A stretch of 64,000 bases of DNA from Metasolibacillus meyeri (GCF_003049505.1 NZ_PYWN01000036.1:20614-84613); one strand, 5' to 3'. Numbered from the stretch's first letter, positions 1-9,210 are shown. Notes: generated from the sequence alone by a model not told the origin. Translations and numbers: made by a program.

Positions 1-1
1 A

Positions 2-487
2 GTAGAATGGAAGACGATGCAGGAGGATATTCGCATAGTGAAGGAGCTTGGGGCAGCTGGTATCGTATTTGGTGCGTTAACTACAGAGCAAATGATTGAT
101 TTTGCGCTATTAGCAAAGGTGAGTGAGGAGATGGGCGACTTATTCATTACATTCCATCGTGCGATTGATGAGGCAAATACACTTGATTTATATAAATCAT
201 TATGTCAATCACCGTATCAAATTCATCAAATTTTAACATCTGGTGGGCATACTAAAGTAATGGATGGGCTCGCAACGCTTCAAGAATTAATTCAACATTC
301 AACAGAGCAATTAAATCGTCCAATGATTATGCCAGGCTCAGGGCTTGGTGCGGATAATATTGCAGCTATACATGAGGTGCTACAGGCACAATTTTACCAT
401 TTTGGTTCAGGTATTCGAAAAGAAGGAAGCTTTGCACAAGCAATTGATTCTAAAGCATTGACGCAAATAAAAAGGATACTGAGCTAG
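2..487 (+). CDS. cutC: CutC family protein (5'-truncated by window edge)
   Basis: C-terminal part of a CutC-type TIM-barrel protein, a family historically linked to copper homeostasis although its biochemical role is unsettled. The frame is open to the window edge (V-E-W-K-T before the first in-frame Met at 17), so the real start lies upstream. Family-like segments seen are FHRAID (about residue 47 from the first Met), LTSGG near 74 and MIMPGSGLG near 105, followed by a barrel-closing segment FHFGSGIRK. The gene ends 82 bp before the next one and has no obvious terminator of its own. Family assignment is good; function in copper handling is inference from family name only. Confidence 0.85.
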   Translation, partial: VEWKTMQEDIRIVKELGAAGIVFGALTTEQMIDFALLAKVSEEMGDLFITFHRAIDEANTLDLYKSLCQSPYQIHQILTSGGHTKVMDGLATLQELIQHSTEQLNRPMIMPGSGLGADNIAAIHEVLQAQFYHFGSGIRKEGSFAQAIDSKALTQIKRILS

Positions 488-569
488 GGAAAGTTCCTGT
501 TTTTTGAAAAAATACTAAAGGGCAAGAAAATATGCCCGATATAGACTATGAAACAGAGGAGGTCGGAAA

Positions 570-3431
570 ATGAATAAAAAGTTATTTTTTACTTTAGGGG
601 CAGCCCCTATTGTAATGTTTGCACCTGCTGTTGTACATGGAGAAGAGACACATACTGTAGCAATTACAGGTGAAAAAATGGTGAATGGAACATTAACGGC
701 AACAATTGAAAAATTACCAGCACAATCCGTAGTTAAAGGCTATCAATGGTATTATGCCGAAAATATAGCTGGAGAGAACTCAGGTGGTGCAACGTATAAG
801 CCTGTTATAGGTGCAACGAAATCGACGCTAAAAGTGCCAGTAGGAGCAGCTGGTCGCTCAATTTTTGTGGAAGCAACAACGACAGACGGTACGAAATATC
901 AAAGTGAATCTGTAGCGATTAATGACTTACAATTAGCAATTACAACACCGAAACTGAATGACTATGCTGTTCCAGGTGAGGTGGTTAAAGTGCTAGGTGC
1001 CACTGTTACAGATAGTGCAGGGGCAAAGTTAGAAAGCGGACAAGTTACATATAGCTATCAATGGTTTTATAAAGTTGGAGAATCTTTCACAATTATTGAT
1101 GGTGCAACAAGCGGTACATACACCATTGCTAAGGATGCATTGGACAAGGATGTCAAGCAAATTATTGTTAGAGTAAAGGCAACGGTAGGAAATGCCATTA
1201 TCGAGTCGGATATTTCGAATACGCTGACGATTTCAAATGAATCAGTCAACTCAATGATTGATGAAATTAAAGAAATTTTCGTGAATGATTATCAATATAA
1301 TTTTACAACATTAGCATCTTTCAAAGCGCATTTAACTGATTTAAATAATAAGTATCAAGCATTATCAGCAGCGGCGAAAGACAGCATAACAAACTATTCG
1401 GCATTAAAGCGTGCTATGACAGATGTAGAAGCAATTGAGAAGCTGCAAGAAACAGTAAATAAATCTGGTGAGATTGAAGAAAAAGATAAGGCTAAATATT
1501 TGAAGGACATTGAGGAAGCGTATAATAAGTTAGATTTATTACAGCGAAGCCTTGACCCACAAGAAGCTTTATACACAGATATTAGAAACTTGCTTGATAA
1601 TCGCACAAACGAAGAATTTAAAGAAGTAAGAAAAATCAATGAAGCTATTCAAGCATTATTAATTTATGAAACATCTTTTGCAAAGTATAATGCAGCTGAC
1701 ATAGTTAGCTTACAAGCTAAGGTTGAGGCGATCGAGCAAGATATCGCAGCATTGTCACAAGATGCAAAGGCAGCTGTCCATAATCAATCCATTTTACAAG
1801 AGGCAAAACAGGATATTAAAAAGATACAGCAATTTATTAAATCATTCGATAAATTATCTGTAGCAGATACGCCAAACAAGCGAGTAACAACAGCGAAATC
1901 AATTCGCACAGCTTATGAGAAGCTAACATATAAACAATCGCAATTAGTAACAGGTGAATGGATTACGCGATTATTGCAAGCAGAAAGCGCAGAGCAGCAG
2001 CAAATCGAACGATTGAATGGTGAAATCGCAGGCTATGTTGGAAATCTAGGTAACCGTTATCCGATGAATCCTTCAAGCACTTCTTGGCAGAGCCATGTGA
2101 ACAATGTCAATCGCCTTGTCCTTGAATATAAAGGATTAACAAAAAATTCAGCTACACAAATTGTTGGATATGACAAACTCCTTACGTTACAAAAGGATTT
2201 AAAAACAGCTCTTAAAGTAATTCAAAGCATTGATGCGTACCAAAAATTATCAACAACGAATGGTGTAGCGAGTAACAAGCTACAATCGACATATACAAGC
2301 GCATTAAAGGCGTACAATAAATTAACAAGCTTGCAGCAATCTCTTGTTTATAATGTTGATGAGTTTTTGAATAATGCACCAGCGACATCTGTTGATCCAG
2401 GTAAGCAAGAGCCGGCGGATAAAGCCGCAGCAGAAAAATTAATCGCTGATATTGAGCAACTGACGAACGTTAAAAATTATACCTTTGCAACATTTGAAAA
2501 TGCGGTAACCTCAGCATCAACGATTTATAAAAATTTATCTTCAAGTGCACGAAAATACGTAACAAATTATCATATTTTAACAGCTGCTAGTAAAGACCTT
2601 TCCGGGGTCAATTCATTCCATAAGAAAGTACAAGCGGCAAGAGAAGAAATGGATGTAAAAAAGCAGGCTAAAAAAATTGAATCCGTTCAAAAAGCATATG
2701 ATAAGTTACCAGCTAATCAACAATATTTAGCAAGACAACAGTATCAAGATTTATTAGCGAATCGTTTAGTTGATAATAACGCACCGAATTTAGTGCAATT
2801 AAATAACGAAATTGCAGCAATATTAGTAAACGATATGTATGTAGTGTCAATTGAAAGAGTTAACGATTTATCAGCACAATTCAATAAGTTAAGCGCAGCT
2901 GATAAAAAGGCTATAACAAACGGCAATCTGTTAAAAACGGCTGTATCCGATGCGAAAAAAGCAACGACATTCATCAAACAATATGAAAAATCATTTGCAA
3001 CAAATCCAAGCACAGTCATTAAAGCTTTCGCCAAGCTGACAACAAAACAAGCAAGCTTAGTAAATCCAACAGTTCGCCAAGCAATCATCAACAAGGAAAA
3101 AGAGCTACAATCCTCTGACGTAGTATTAACATTAATCGAATCTATTAATGGGCTAATTGTGAAGGGCGAGTACATTGCCAATCTAGAAAGCAAAGTAAAA
3201 GACCTACGAGCTATTTATGATAGCTTAAGCACAAACGACAAAAAAGCTGTGAAAAACTATAAGAAGCTAACAGACGCCGAAAGCGATTTGAAAAAAGTAG
3301 CAGACGTACAAGCACTTTACGTCCCTGCTGATGGCGACGACAAGAAACGCAAAGCTTGGAAATCTGCCTACAGCAAATTATCCAAGCGATTAGAAGTACT
3401 GTATAAACAAATGTATCCAAGTAATCTATAA
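570..3431 (+). CDS. Secreted surface protein with Ig-like N-terminus and helical repeat modules
   Basis: A 953-residue exported protein. An N-terminal signal peptide is visible (MNKKLFF, hydrophobic core, cleavage likely near VVHG-EE, about residue 25). Residues 30-220 are Thr/Val/Gly rich and contain two segments with the GYQWYY/SYQWFY pattern of bacterial Ig-like folds. From about 235 to the end there are repeated all-helical modules of roughly 80-110 residues sharing a core of the type Y..LS...K..V.NY..L (near 260, 660, 770 and 910). No LPXTG, SLH or transmembrane anchor is seen at the C-terminus, so it is either released or bound non-covalently to the wall. RBS GAGGAGG sits 8 bp upstream of ATG. 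Exact function unknown; adhesion or cell-wall scaffold is inference. Confidence 0.7.
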   Translation: MNKKLFFTLGAAPIVMFAPAVVHGEETHTVAITGEKMVNGTLTATIEKLPAQSVVKGYQWYYAENIAGENSGGATYKPVIGATKSTLKVPVGAAGRSIFVEATTTDGTKYQSESVAINDLQLAITTPKLNDYAVPGEVVKVLGATVTDSAGAKLESGQVTYSYQWFYKVGESFTIIDGATSGTYTIAKDALDKDVKQIIVRVKATVGNAIIESDISNTLTISNESVNSMIDEIKEIFVNDYQYNFTTLASFKAHLTDLNNKYQALSAAAKDSITNYSALKRAMTDVEAIEKLQETVNKSGEIEEKDKAKYLKDIEEAYNKLDLLQRSLDPQEALYTDIRNLLDNRTNEEFKEVRKINEAIQALLIYETSFAKYNAADIVSLQAKVEAIEQDIAALSQDAKAAVHNQSILQEAKQDIKKIQQFIKSFDKLSVADTPNKRVTTAKSIRTAYEKLTYKQSQLVTGEWITRLLQAESAEQQQIERLNGEIAGYVGNLGNRYPMNPSSTSWQSHVNNVNRLVLEYKGLTKNSATQIVGYDKLLTLQKDLKTALKVIQSIDAYQKLSTTNGVASNKLQSTYTSALKAYNKLTSLQQSLVYNVDEFLNNAPATSVDPGKQEPADKAAAEKLIADIEQLTNVKNYTFATFENAVTSASTIYKNLSSSARKYVTNYHILTAASKDLSGVNSFHKKVQAAREEMDVKKQAKKIESVQKAYDKLPANQQYLARQQYQDLLANRLVDNNAPNLVQLNNEIAAILVNDMYVVSIERVNDLSAQFNKLSAADKKAITNGNLLKTAVSDAKKATTFIKQYEKSFATNPSTVIKAFAKLTTKQASLVNPTVRQAIINKEKELQSSDVVLTLIESINGLIVKGEYIANLESKVKDLRAIYDSLSTNDKKAVKNYKKLTDAESDLKKVADVQALYVPADGDDKKRKAWKSAYSKLSKRLEVLYKQMYPSNL

Positions 3432-3441
3432 GTGAAAAACG

Positions 3442-3490
3442 AAGCGCCAGAAATCAAGGTGAAAACTTTGACTTCTGGCGCTTTTATTTT
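3442..3490 (+). terminator. Rho-independent terminator after the surface protein gene
   Basis: An 11-bp perfect stem, AAGCGCCAGAA (3442-3452) pairing with TTCTGGCGCTT (3473-3483), followed by a T-rich tract. It ends 570-3431 transcription. Confidence 0.85.
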
Positions 3491-3505
3491 GCACTTGTAT
3501 CCTTG

Positions 3506-3576
3506 CGTGCGAACGGGAGCTTCTTACGTGCGAAAAGTATACTTTAATGTGCGAAACATCCTCGCCTACGTGCGAA
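3506..3576. repeat. Four copies of CGTGCGAA at an exact 21-bp period
   Basis: The octamer (C/T)GTGCGAA occurs at 3506-3513, 3527-3534, 3548-3555 and 3569-3576, each starting exactly 21 bp after the last. The three intervening spacers are 13 bp, differ from each other, and are T/C/A rich. The array lies between a terminator and the 3' end of a convergent gene. It is too short and its spacers too small for CRISPR. A 21-bp period keeps all copies on one face of the helix, which suits a protein-binding array, but degenerate tandem duplication is equally possible. Confidence 0.8.
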
Positions 3577-3585
3577 TTGTGACTT

Positions 3586-4017
3586 TTAGCCCATCTTCTC
3601 AAGGATTCGATAGTCTTTCGTTTTCGTATAAGCAATATCATACTCGTCACAAAACGTAACTAAATCTTGAAAAACAACTTCAGGCTTAAACAATGCTACC
3701 CGAATTGGCAATCCGTTCGATGTTTTAATGACAGCTAATCGTGTTGCCCAGTTAAACCGTTTAAATGTCACTCGTACAATATCCTTCGCCTGTACTCGTT
3801 TTTTATACAAAGTCAAACCGAAAAGCTGAATCGTATAAGTAACCGTATCTTCCTGTAATACGAGCGTATATCTTACCCACATGAATACAAGCAGCAAGAG
3901 CAAGAGAACGGCATATATCCCTCGTAGCCAACCTTCATTACTGATAAACAACATAGGAATAAATAAACACGCAGAGAGAAAGAAGACTAACCATTGTGTT
4001 TTAGCTTGGTAGGTCAT
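3586..4017 (-). CDS. Small membrane protein with PH-like C-terminal part
   Basis: A 143-residue protein with two adjacent hydrophobic helices (about residues 8-26 and 31-48) followed by a soluble beta-rich part (YTLVLQEDTVTYTIQLFG..., ending RILEKMG) that resembles bacterial PH-like membrane proteins. The ATG at 4017 (MTYQAK) is chosen because AGGAG lies about 8 bp upstream; an earlier GTG three codons upstream overlaps the SD. Convergent with the surface protein gene. Function unknown. Confidence 0.6.
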   Translation of the reverse strand: MTYQAKTQWLVFFLSACLFIPMLFISNEGWLRGIYAVLLLLLLVFMWVRYTLVLQEDTVTYTIQLFGLTLYKKRVQAKDIVRVTFKRFNWATRLAVIKTSNGLPIRVALFKPEVVFQDLVTFCDEYDIAYTKTKDYRILEKMG

Positions 4018-4183
4018 GGGAAACACTCCTTAGCATTCTAATATTTGGTTTTATTATATCAGAACTTTTAGAAAAGGTTTAGTTGTTGGGTTTGTTTCAT
4101 TAATCTTTGCTTTATATATAGGAATCCTTCTGAGACAATTATGATAAACTCAAAATGAATAGAAAATTTAGGAGGAGTATTCT

Positions 4184-5653
4184 ATGACTGGATTTGAGAT
4201 TTCAAGAAAGAAATTAATCAATATTTTTGATAATGTTATTGGAAAAACATTAGGGGAAGTAGATTCTAAAAATGTATTCCAACGTACTATAAAGAATCCT
4301 AAGATTACAGGGATTGCTGGAGATATTATTGAACAGTCAGTCGTTGGATATCCCTCTGATTCTAGACAATCACCTGATTTAATTGTGGATGGTATTGAAA
4401 CAGAATTAAAAACAACGGGTATTAGAAAATCAAAAAAGAAAAATGATAATCGTTTTGAAGCGAAGGAACCCATGACGATAACAGCAGTGTCTCCTGAAAG
4501 GATTATTTACGAGAAATTTGAAACATCAAGCTTCTGGCATAAATTAGAGAATCTTTTGCTTGTCTATTATAACTATGATTCCGAGCAGACTGTTCCAGCA
4601 GCTCGATATGCAGACTTTGTTTTAGAAGGCTATCACTTCTATCAATTTTCTGATGAGGATAGAGAAAGATTAAAAAATGATTGGGTATTAGTACGCGATT
4701 TTTTATTACAATTAGAAGAAACGGAAAATCCAGTAGAGGGTTATCCAAATTTATCCTCTGCTTTGAGGAAAGACTTGATGTTAATTGATACATCACCAAA
4801 ATGGCCGAATCGTCCTAGGTTTCGATTGAAAAGATCTACTGTAACGACGATTGTTCAAGGATACTTTGGCGAGCAGTTAGAGAAACTTGATAAATCATAC
4901 ACTACCTTTCAAGAGGTCGATGATAAGTTACAAGAACTCACAAGGGTACATCAAGGTAAGTCAATCAAGCAACTTATTAAAGAATTAGGGTTACCATTAA
5001 ACCTAAATAAATCAAGAGATGTTCAGAAAGCTATAACAGAGCAAATTGTAGTAAAAATGTTTGATGGTAACGCTTCAAAAATGAATCAAATTGAGCTGTT
5101 TAAAAAAATTGGGCTAATTCCCAAATCTGTTACACAAACGGTTAAGGGAACGAGAACAGAGGATATGAAGCTATTAAAAATAGATTTTGGAGAATGGACA
5201 GACGAGTCCATAAGCTTTGAAGAATCCTCAGTATTTAGTTATTTTAATGATTATCAACTGCTCTGTATTTTATTTGAGGAGCCAGATAACTCTGCAAAGC
5301 TATTAGATAATAAATTTATTGGCTTTAAGCGATTAATAATACCTGATTATATTGTTGATACTGATGTGAGAGAGACTTGGAATAAAGTACGTCATCTTAT
5401 CAATAATAATGAACTTAAAGAAAGCAGGCTTTATAATAAGAATGGAGAGCTTCTGATTAATCCTAAGACAAAGCTTACGAAAACAAGTATTAATTTTCCA
5501 AAATCTAAAGATTTTTTATTTTTTGTGAGAGGGTCTGGAACAGATTCCTCTGCTAAAACTCTTCAAGTAAATGGAATTCAAATGTATACACAGTATCTTT
5601 GGATGAAGGGAAGTGTATTATTAGGTATGTTAGAGGATATTGATTATATCTAA
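4184..5653 (+). CDS. Sau3AI-type restriction endonuclease (MutH/Sau3AI family)
   Basis: Predicted type II endonuclease cutting at GATC. The 489-residue length matches Sau3AI. The N-terminal MutH-like nuclease domain shows the catalytic pattern D65...E74-L-K76 (PDLIVDGIETELK), with the usual upstream segment GIAGDIIEQ near 43-50 whose Glu is also conserved in MutH. The C-terminal half is a second, DNA-binding MutH-like domain in this family. The start follows a strong AGGAGG RBS. It precedes a cytosine-5 methyltransferase by 108 bp, the arrangement of a complete restriction-modification system. Specificity for GATC is inferred from the Sau3AI relationship. No controller gene is seen. Confidence 0.85.
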   Translation: MTGFEISRKKLINIFDNVIGKTLGEVDSKNVFQRTIKNPKITGIAGDIIEQSVVGYPSDSRQSPDLIVDGIETELKTTGIRKSKKKNDNRFEAKEPMTITAVSPERIIYEKFETSSFWHKLENLLLVYYNYDSEQTVPAARYADFVLEGYHFYQFSDEDRERLKNDWVLVRDFLLQLEETENPVEGYPNLSSALRKDLMLIDTSPKWPNRPRFRLKRSTVTTIVQGYFGEQLEKLDKSYTTFQEVDDKLQELTRVHQGKSIKQLIKELGLPLNLNKSRDVQKAITEQIVVKMFDGNASKMNQIELFKKIGLIPKSVTQTVKGTRTEDMKLLKIDFGEWTDESISFEESSVFSYFNDYQLLCILFEEPDNSAKLLDNKFIGFKRLIIPDYIVDTDVRETWNKVRHLINNNELKESRLYNKNGELLINPKTKLTKTSINFPKSKDFLFFVRGSGTDSSAKTLQVNGIQMYTQYLWMKGSVLLGMLEDIDYI

Positions 5654-5761
5654 TATCAAAGATTTGGCTATTATGTCCATGAATGATAAGTATTTGATCT
5701 TTTCTTTTTGCAAATAAAACATTATAATAGATAATGTCAAGAATGGAAAGGATGTTCGCTT

Positions 5762-7009
5762 ATGAAAGATACTCTAAATGTTGTCGAGTTGTTTGCGGGC
5801 GTAGGAGGCTTTCGATTAGGTTTAGAAAAAGCGGATGCAAAAGTATTTAACACCGTTTGGGCAAATCAATGGGAGCCATCACGTAAAGCACAAGAAGCAT
5901 TTGAGTGCTATGAAGAGAAATTTGGTGGGGAGCGAAGTAATAAAGATATTGCAACAGTTCCGAATGAATTTTTTAGTGGATTGAATATAGATTTATTAGT
6001 AGGAGGCTTCCCTTGTCAAGATTACTCAGTAGCTCGGTCATTATCGGGTGAAAAGGGACTGGAAGGCAAAAAGGGTGTACTATTTTGGGAAATTAAACGA
6101 GTAATTGAACATTCGCACCCTAAATATGTTTTACTTGAAAATGTAGATCGCCTTCTAAAATCGCCTTCTAAACAAAGAGGTCGCGATTTTGCGGTAATGT
6201 TAGCGACATTTCGCGATTTACAGTACAATGTTGAATGGCGTATAGTGAATGCTGCGGAATACGGTGCTGCACAAAAGCGTCGACGAGTATTTATTTTTGC
6301 TTATAAAAATAAATTGGACTTTGCTCGAGAGCAAACGACACTTACTGGCAATGATATCGTTTTTAATGAGGGCTTTTTTGCGAAAACATTCCCAGTTCGA
6401 GATGAGCCTTATAAAAATCGAATAGCTACATGCACATTGCCGAAGGATATTTTAGAGATATCAGATAGCTTTGCGTTTGGCTTTCATACGGCAGGTATTA
6501 TGAGAGAGGGAGAAGTGTTTACAGCTCAAACAGAAGCCCAAAATCCAATTTTCACACCATTGAAAGATATTTTAATTGATGAAGAGATGGTTGATGAACG
6601 TTTTTATTTAACTGAGGCACAAGCTGAAAAGTTTGCTTACTTACGTGGGTCAAAAAAAATTGAACGCACCTCCGTAGATGGCCATAAGTACATTTTTTCA
6701 GAGGGAGGTATGTCACCAACTGATGAATTAGATGGACCGGGTCGCACAATGTTAACAAGTGAAGGCACTGTTAATCGTAGTACACATATAGTAGAAGTGG
6801 CTGGAAGAAAACGATTTTTAACACCTGTAGAATGTGAACGTTTGAATGGTTTCCCAGACAATTGGACAGCTATGATGTCAGACCGTATGCGCTATTTTTG
6901 TATGGGAAATGCTTTAGTCGTAGATATGGTTGCAAAAATGGGAGAGACGATATTGAATCTAGATAAATGTGAAAAGCTATCATCTGAGCAAATAACAATT
7001 AGTTTTTAA
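5762..7009 (+). CDS. DNA (cytosine-5) methyltransferase, M.Sau3AI-like
   Basis: A 415-residue C5-cytosine methyltransferase predicted to protect GATC sites from the adjacent endonuclease. Visible motifs are motif I VVELFAGVGGFRLGL (7-21, SAM binding), motif IV GGFPCQDYS with catalytic Cys85, motif VI LLENVDRL (ENV 126-128), motif VIII QKRRRVF (about 171), the target-recognition region about 190-340, and C-terminal motifs IX/X (RFLTPVECERLNGFPD; YFCMGNALVVDM). Motif X reads GNAL rather than the more usual GNSV. Length is typical of M.Sau3AI-type enzymes. Followed by a terminator. Confidence 0.9.
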   Translation: MKDTLNVVELFAGVGGFRLGLEKADAKVFNTVWANQWEPSRKAQEAFECYEEKFGGERSNKDIATVPNEFFSGLNIDLLVGGFPCQDYSVARSLSGEKGLEGKKGVLFWEIKRVIEHSHPKYVLLENVDRLLKSPSKQRGRDFAVMLATFRDLQYNVEWRIVNAAEYGAAQKRRRVFIFAYKNKLDFAREQTTLTGNDIVFNEGFFAKTFPVRDEPYKNRIATCTLPKDILEISDSFAFGFHTAGIMREGEVFTAQTEAQNPIFTPLKDILIDEEMVDERFYLTEAQAEKFAYLRGSKKIERTSVDGHKYIFSEGGMSPTDELDGPGRTMLTSEGTVNRSTHIVEVAGRKRFLTPVECERLNGFPDNWTAMMSDRMRYFCMGNALVVDMVAKMGETILNLDKCEKLSSEQITISF

Positions 7010-7025
7010 TTTAATTTGTAAGAGG

Positions 7026-7064
7026 AAACTGTTCTGAAATATAGACTTTCAGAACAGTTTTTTC
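7026..7064 (+). terminator. Terminator of the restriction-modification operon
   Basis: AAACTGTTCTGA (7026-7037) pairs perfectly with TCAGAACAGTTT (7049-7060), followed by a T run. Confidence 0.88.
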
Positions 7065-7207
7065 TATGTCTGATTATTCCCTTTACCCCCTCTTAACACT
7101 TTTTACACAACCTTCTTAATCCATCCATACTTGCTTAATGTTTGTTTCGTACTATATCAGTTGTAAGCAAATAAAAATAAAGAGAAACAAATGGAGGGTC
7201 CAGTTCA

Positions 7208-8299
7208 ATGGCGATTCAAAAATGGTGGAAAAAAGGCTTGGTTGGGGTAGCGGCAATTTCGATGTTGGCGGCTTGCTCAGATGGTTCATCTTCTTCAGGT
7301 AAAGAAGTAGATAGCAATTTAGCGCTTGAGGAACTTATTGAGAAAGCAAAGGAAGAGGGCGTAGTGAATTCTGTCGGCATGCCTGATACTTGGGCAAACT
7401 GGGAGGAAACTTGGGAGGAGCTTGGGACAGAGTATAGTCTTAAACATTCGGATACAGATATGTCGAGTGCTGAGGAGCTAGCGAAGTTTGAAGCTGAGAA
7501 AGATGATGCGACAGCAGATATCGGAGATGTTGGGATTGCCTTTGGGCCAATTGCCAAGGAACGAGGCTTAACATTGCCATACAAAACATCATATTGGGAA
7601 GATATCCCGGAGTGGGCAAAAGATGATGAAGGACATTGGATTGTAGGTTATACAGGAACTATCTCATTTATTACTGATAAAAACAGCGTTAAAAATCCAC
7701 CTACATCATGGGAGGATTTAAAAAATGGTGATTACAATGTGAGTATTAATGATGCATTAACAGCGAATCAAGCCCATTTTGCGATTTTAGCAGCAGCGAT
7801 AGCTTTCGGTGGGGATGAATCAAATATTCAACCAGGTATTGATTTCTTTGCAGAGTTAGCGAAGCAAGGCCGCTTGCAAGGCGACCCAAGTGTTGCGAAC
7901 TTAGAAAAAGGTGAGATTGATGTAGCGATTCTTTGGGATTTTAACTCGCTTGGTTACCGTAGTCAAATTGATGAAAGTCGCTTTGAAGTAGTGATTCCAG
8001 CTGAAGGCTCTGTAACATCTGGTTATGCAACGATTATTAATAAATATGCGAAAAATCCGTATGCTGCAATGTTAGCACGTGAATATATTTTATCTGACGC
8101 TGGACAAGAAAATTTAGCGAAAGGCTATGCTCGTCCGATTCGTGAAAATGTAACGTTATCGGCAGAGGTAGAGGCATTATTATTACCAGACAATATGTAC
8201 AAAAACGCTAAGCCGGTGAAAGATCAAAAGAAATGGGAAGAAACAACGAAACAAATCCCACAGCTATATCAAGAGCAGGTGCTAATCCATGCAAAATAA
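7208..8299 (+). CDS. ABC transporter substrate-binding lipoprotein
   Basis: A 363-residue extracytoplasmic solute-binding protein. It has a lipoprotein signal peptide with lipobox LAAC (lipidated Cys23) and a Ser-rich linker, followed by a periplasmic-binding-protein fold of the spermidine/iron/2-aminoethylphosphonate type (family 1-like; segments PTSWEDLKNGDYNVSI, AILWDFNSLGYRSQ, ARPIRENV). It is the first gene of a seven-gene operon with the other transporter parts at 9241-11857. The ligand cannot be read from sequence. The hydrolase and phosphoesterase neighbours suggest a phosphorylated organic compound. RBS GGAGGG lies about 10 bp upstream. Confidence 0.82.
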   Translation: MAIQKWWKKGLVGVAAISMLAACSDGSSSSGKEVDSNLALEELIEKAKEEGVVNSVGMPDTWANWEETWEELGTEYSLKHSDTDMSSAEELAKFEAEKDDATADIGDVGIAFGPIAKERGLTLPYKTSYWEDIPEWAKDDEGHWIVGYTGTISFITDKNSVKNPPTSWEDLKNGDYNVSINDALTANQAHFAILAAAIAFGGDESNIQPGIDFFAELAKQGRLQGDPSVANLEKGEIDVAILWDFNSLGYRSQIDESRFEVVIPAEGSVTSGYATIINKYAKNPYAAMLAREYILSDAGQENLAKGYARPIRENVTLSAEVEALLLPDNMYKNAKPVKDQKKWEETTKQIPQLYQEQVLIHAK

Positions 8300-9122
8300 A
8301 AAAGTGGTGTTAATTGTTGTGGATGCACTGCGCTTTGATACGGCTTGTACACATATGGGCTTTATGCAGCATTTAGTGGAACAAAAAATGGCAGCGCGTT
8401 ATAAAGTTTGTTCAGAAGTACCTGCTTTATCAAGACCTTTATATGAAACGATTTTAACAGGTACACCACCGATTGTGCATGGAGTAGTGAGCAATATGGT
8501 TGTGCGTTTATCAACGCAGACAAGCCTATTTCATGTAGCGCAAAAAAACGGCTTGTCAACAGCTGCTGCTGCGTACTATTGGGTGAGCGAGCTATATAAC
8601 CGAGCACCGTTTTCTCATATGGAGGACCGCATTCAGCTAGATAAAGAGTTACCAATTAACAATGGTTTGTTCTATTTTGAGGATCATTACCCAGATAGCC
8701 ATTTATTTGCGGAAGCAGCATGGCTTGTTGATAATAAACAGCCCGATTTCCTTTATGTTCATCCGATGAATGTAGACGATGATGGGCATAAATTTACTGC
8801 TGATTCAGCAGGCTATCGCAATCGTGTGTTAGCAACTGATAATTTATTATCATTATTTATTCCAAAATGCTTGGCACATGGTTATGAGGTCATTGTGACA
8901 GCGGATCATGGCATGACGAGCGATGGTAACCATGGTGGTACGACAGAGGAAGACCGTCATGTGCCGATGTTTGTTATTTCAGGTACTGTGAAGCCTGGCA
9001 TTCGAGATGGAATTGTATCACAATTGCAAGTCGCACCGCTTTGTTGCGAGTTACTTGGTATTGAGCCAGCAGAAAGTATGGCTCCGTTGTTGTTGGATGG
9101 TGTGAAAGCTAACGTAGAATAA
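8289..9122 (+). CDS. Alkaline-phosphatase-superfamily hydrolase (nucleotide pyrophosphatase/phosphodiesterase type)
   Basis: A 277-residue cytoplasmic metal-dependent hydrolase of the alkaline phosphatase superfamily. The N-terminal metal motif is LIVVDALRFDT (Asp12). The nucleophile region is SRPLYETILTGTPP, with a Thr nucleophile near residues 54-57. The C-terminal metal motifs are NVDDDGHKF and VTADHGMTSDGNHGG. It has no signal peptide, so it acts after import. It overlaps the binding-protein gene by 11 bp, which argues for coupled translation and a shared substrate. Members act on phosphomono-/diesters, phosphonoacetate or nucleotides; the exact activity is open. Confidence 0.75.
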   Translation: MQNKKVVLIVVDALRFDTACTHMGFMQHLVEQKMAARYKVCSEVPALSRPLYETILTGTPPIVHGVVSNMVVRLSTQTSLFHVAQKNGLSTAAAAYYWVSELYNRAPFSHMEDRIQLDKELPINNGLFYFEDHYPDSHLFAEAAWLVDNKQPDFLYVHPMNVDDDGHKFTADSAGYRNRVLATDNLLSLFIPKCLAHGYEVIVTADHGMTSDGNHGGTTEEDRHVPMFVISGTVKPGIRDGIVSQLQVAPLCCELLGIEPAESMAPLLLDGVKANVE

Positions 9123-9134
9123 ATCCCCAAAAAT

Positions 9135-9210
9135 GTGGAATAAATCATGCAGCAGAGCGAGATTCCACAAAATTGCGCCTAGCCTAACGAGTCATCGTTA
9201 GCGGGCGCAC
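9135..9210. other. Two consecutive hairpins between hydrolase and permease genes
   Basis: TGTGGAAT (9135-9142) pairs with ATTCCACA (9163-9170). It is followed by a longer stem in which TGCGCC (9175-9180) and CTAACGA (9185-9191) pair with TCGTTAG (9196-9202) and GGCGCA (9205-9210). There is no T run, so this is not a plain terminator. It may be an mRNA processing or stability element that separates expression of the binding protein from the membrane components. Confidence 0.6.

Noticed and set aside
2744..3193. 149-codon antisense frame opposite the surface protein
   Set aside because: Composition mirrors the repeat protein; no start signals.
3506..3576. Short CRISPR array
   Set aside because: Only an 8-bp repeat with 13-bp spacers and four copies; no cas genes nearby.
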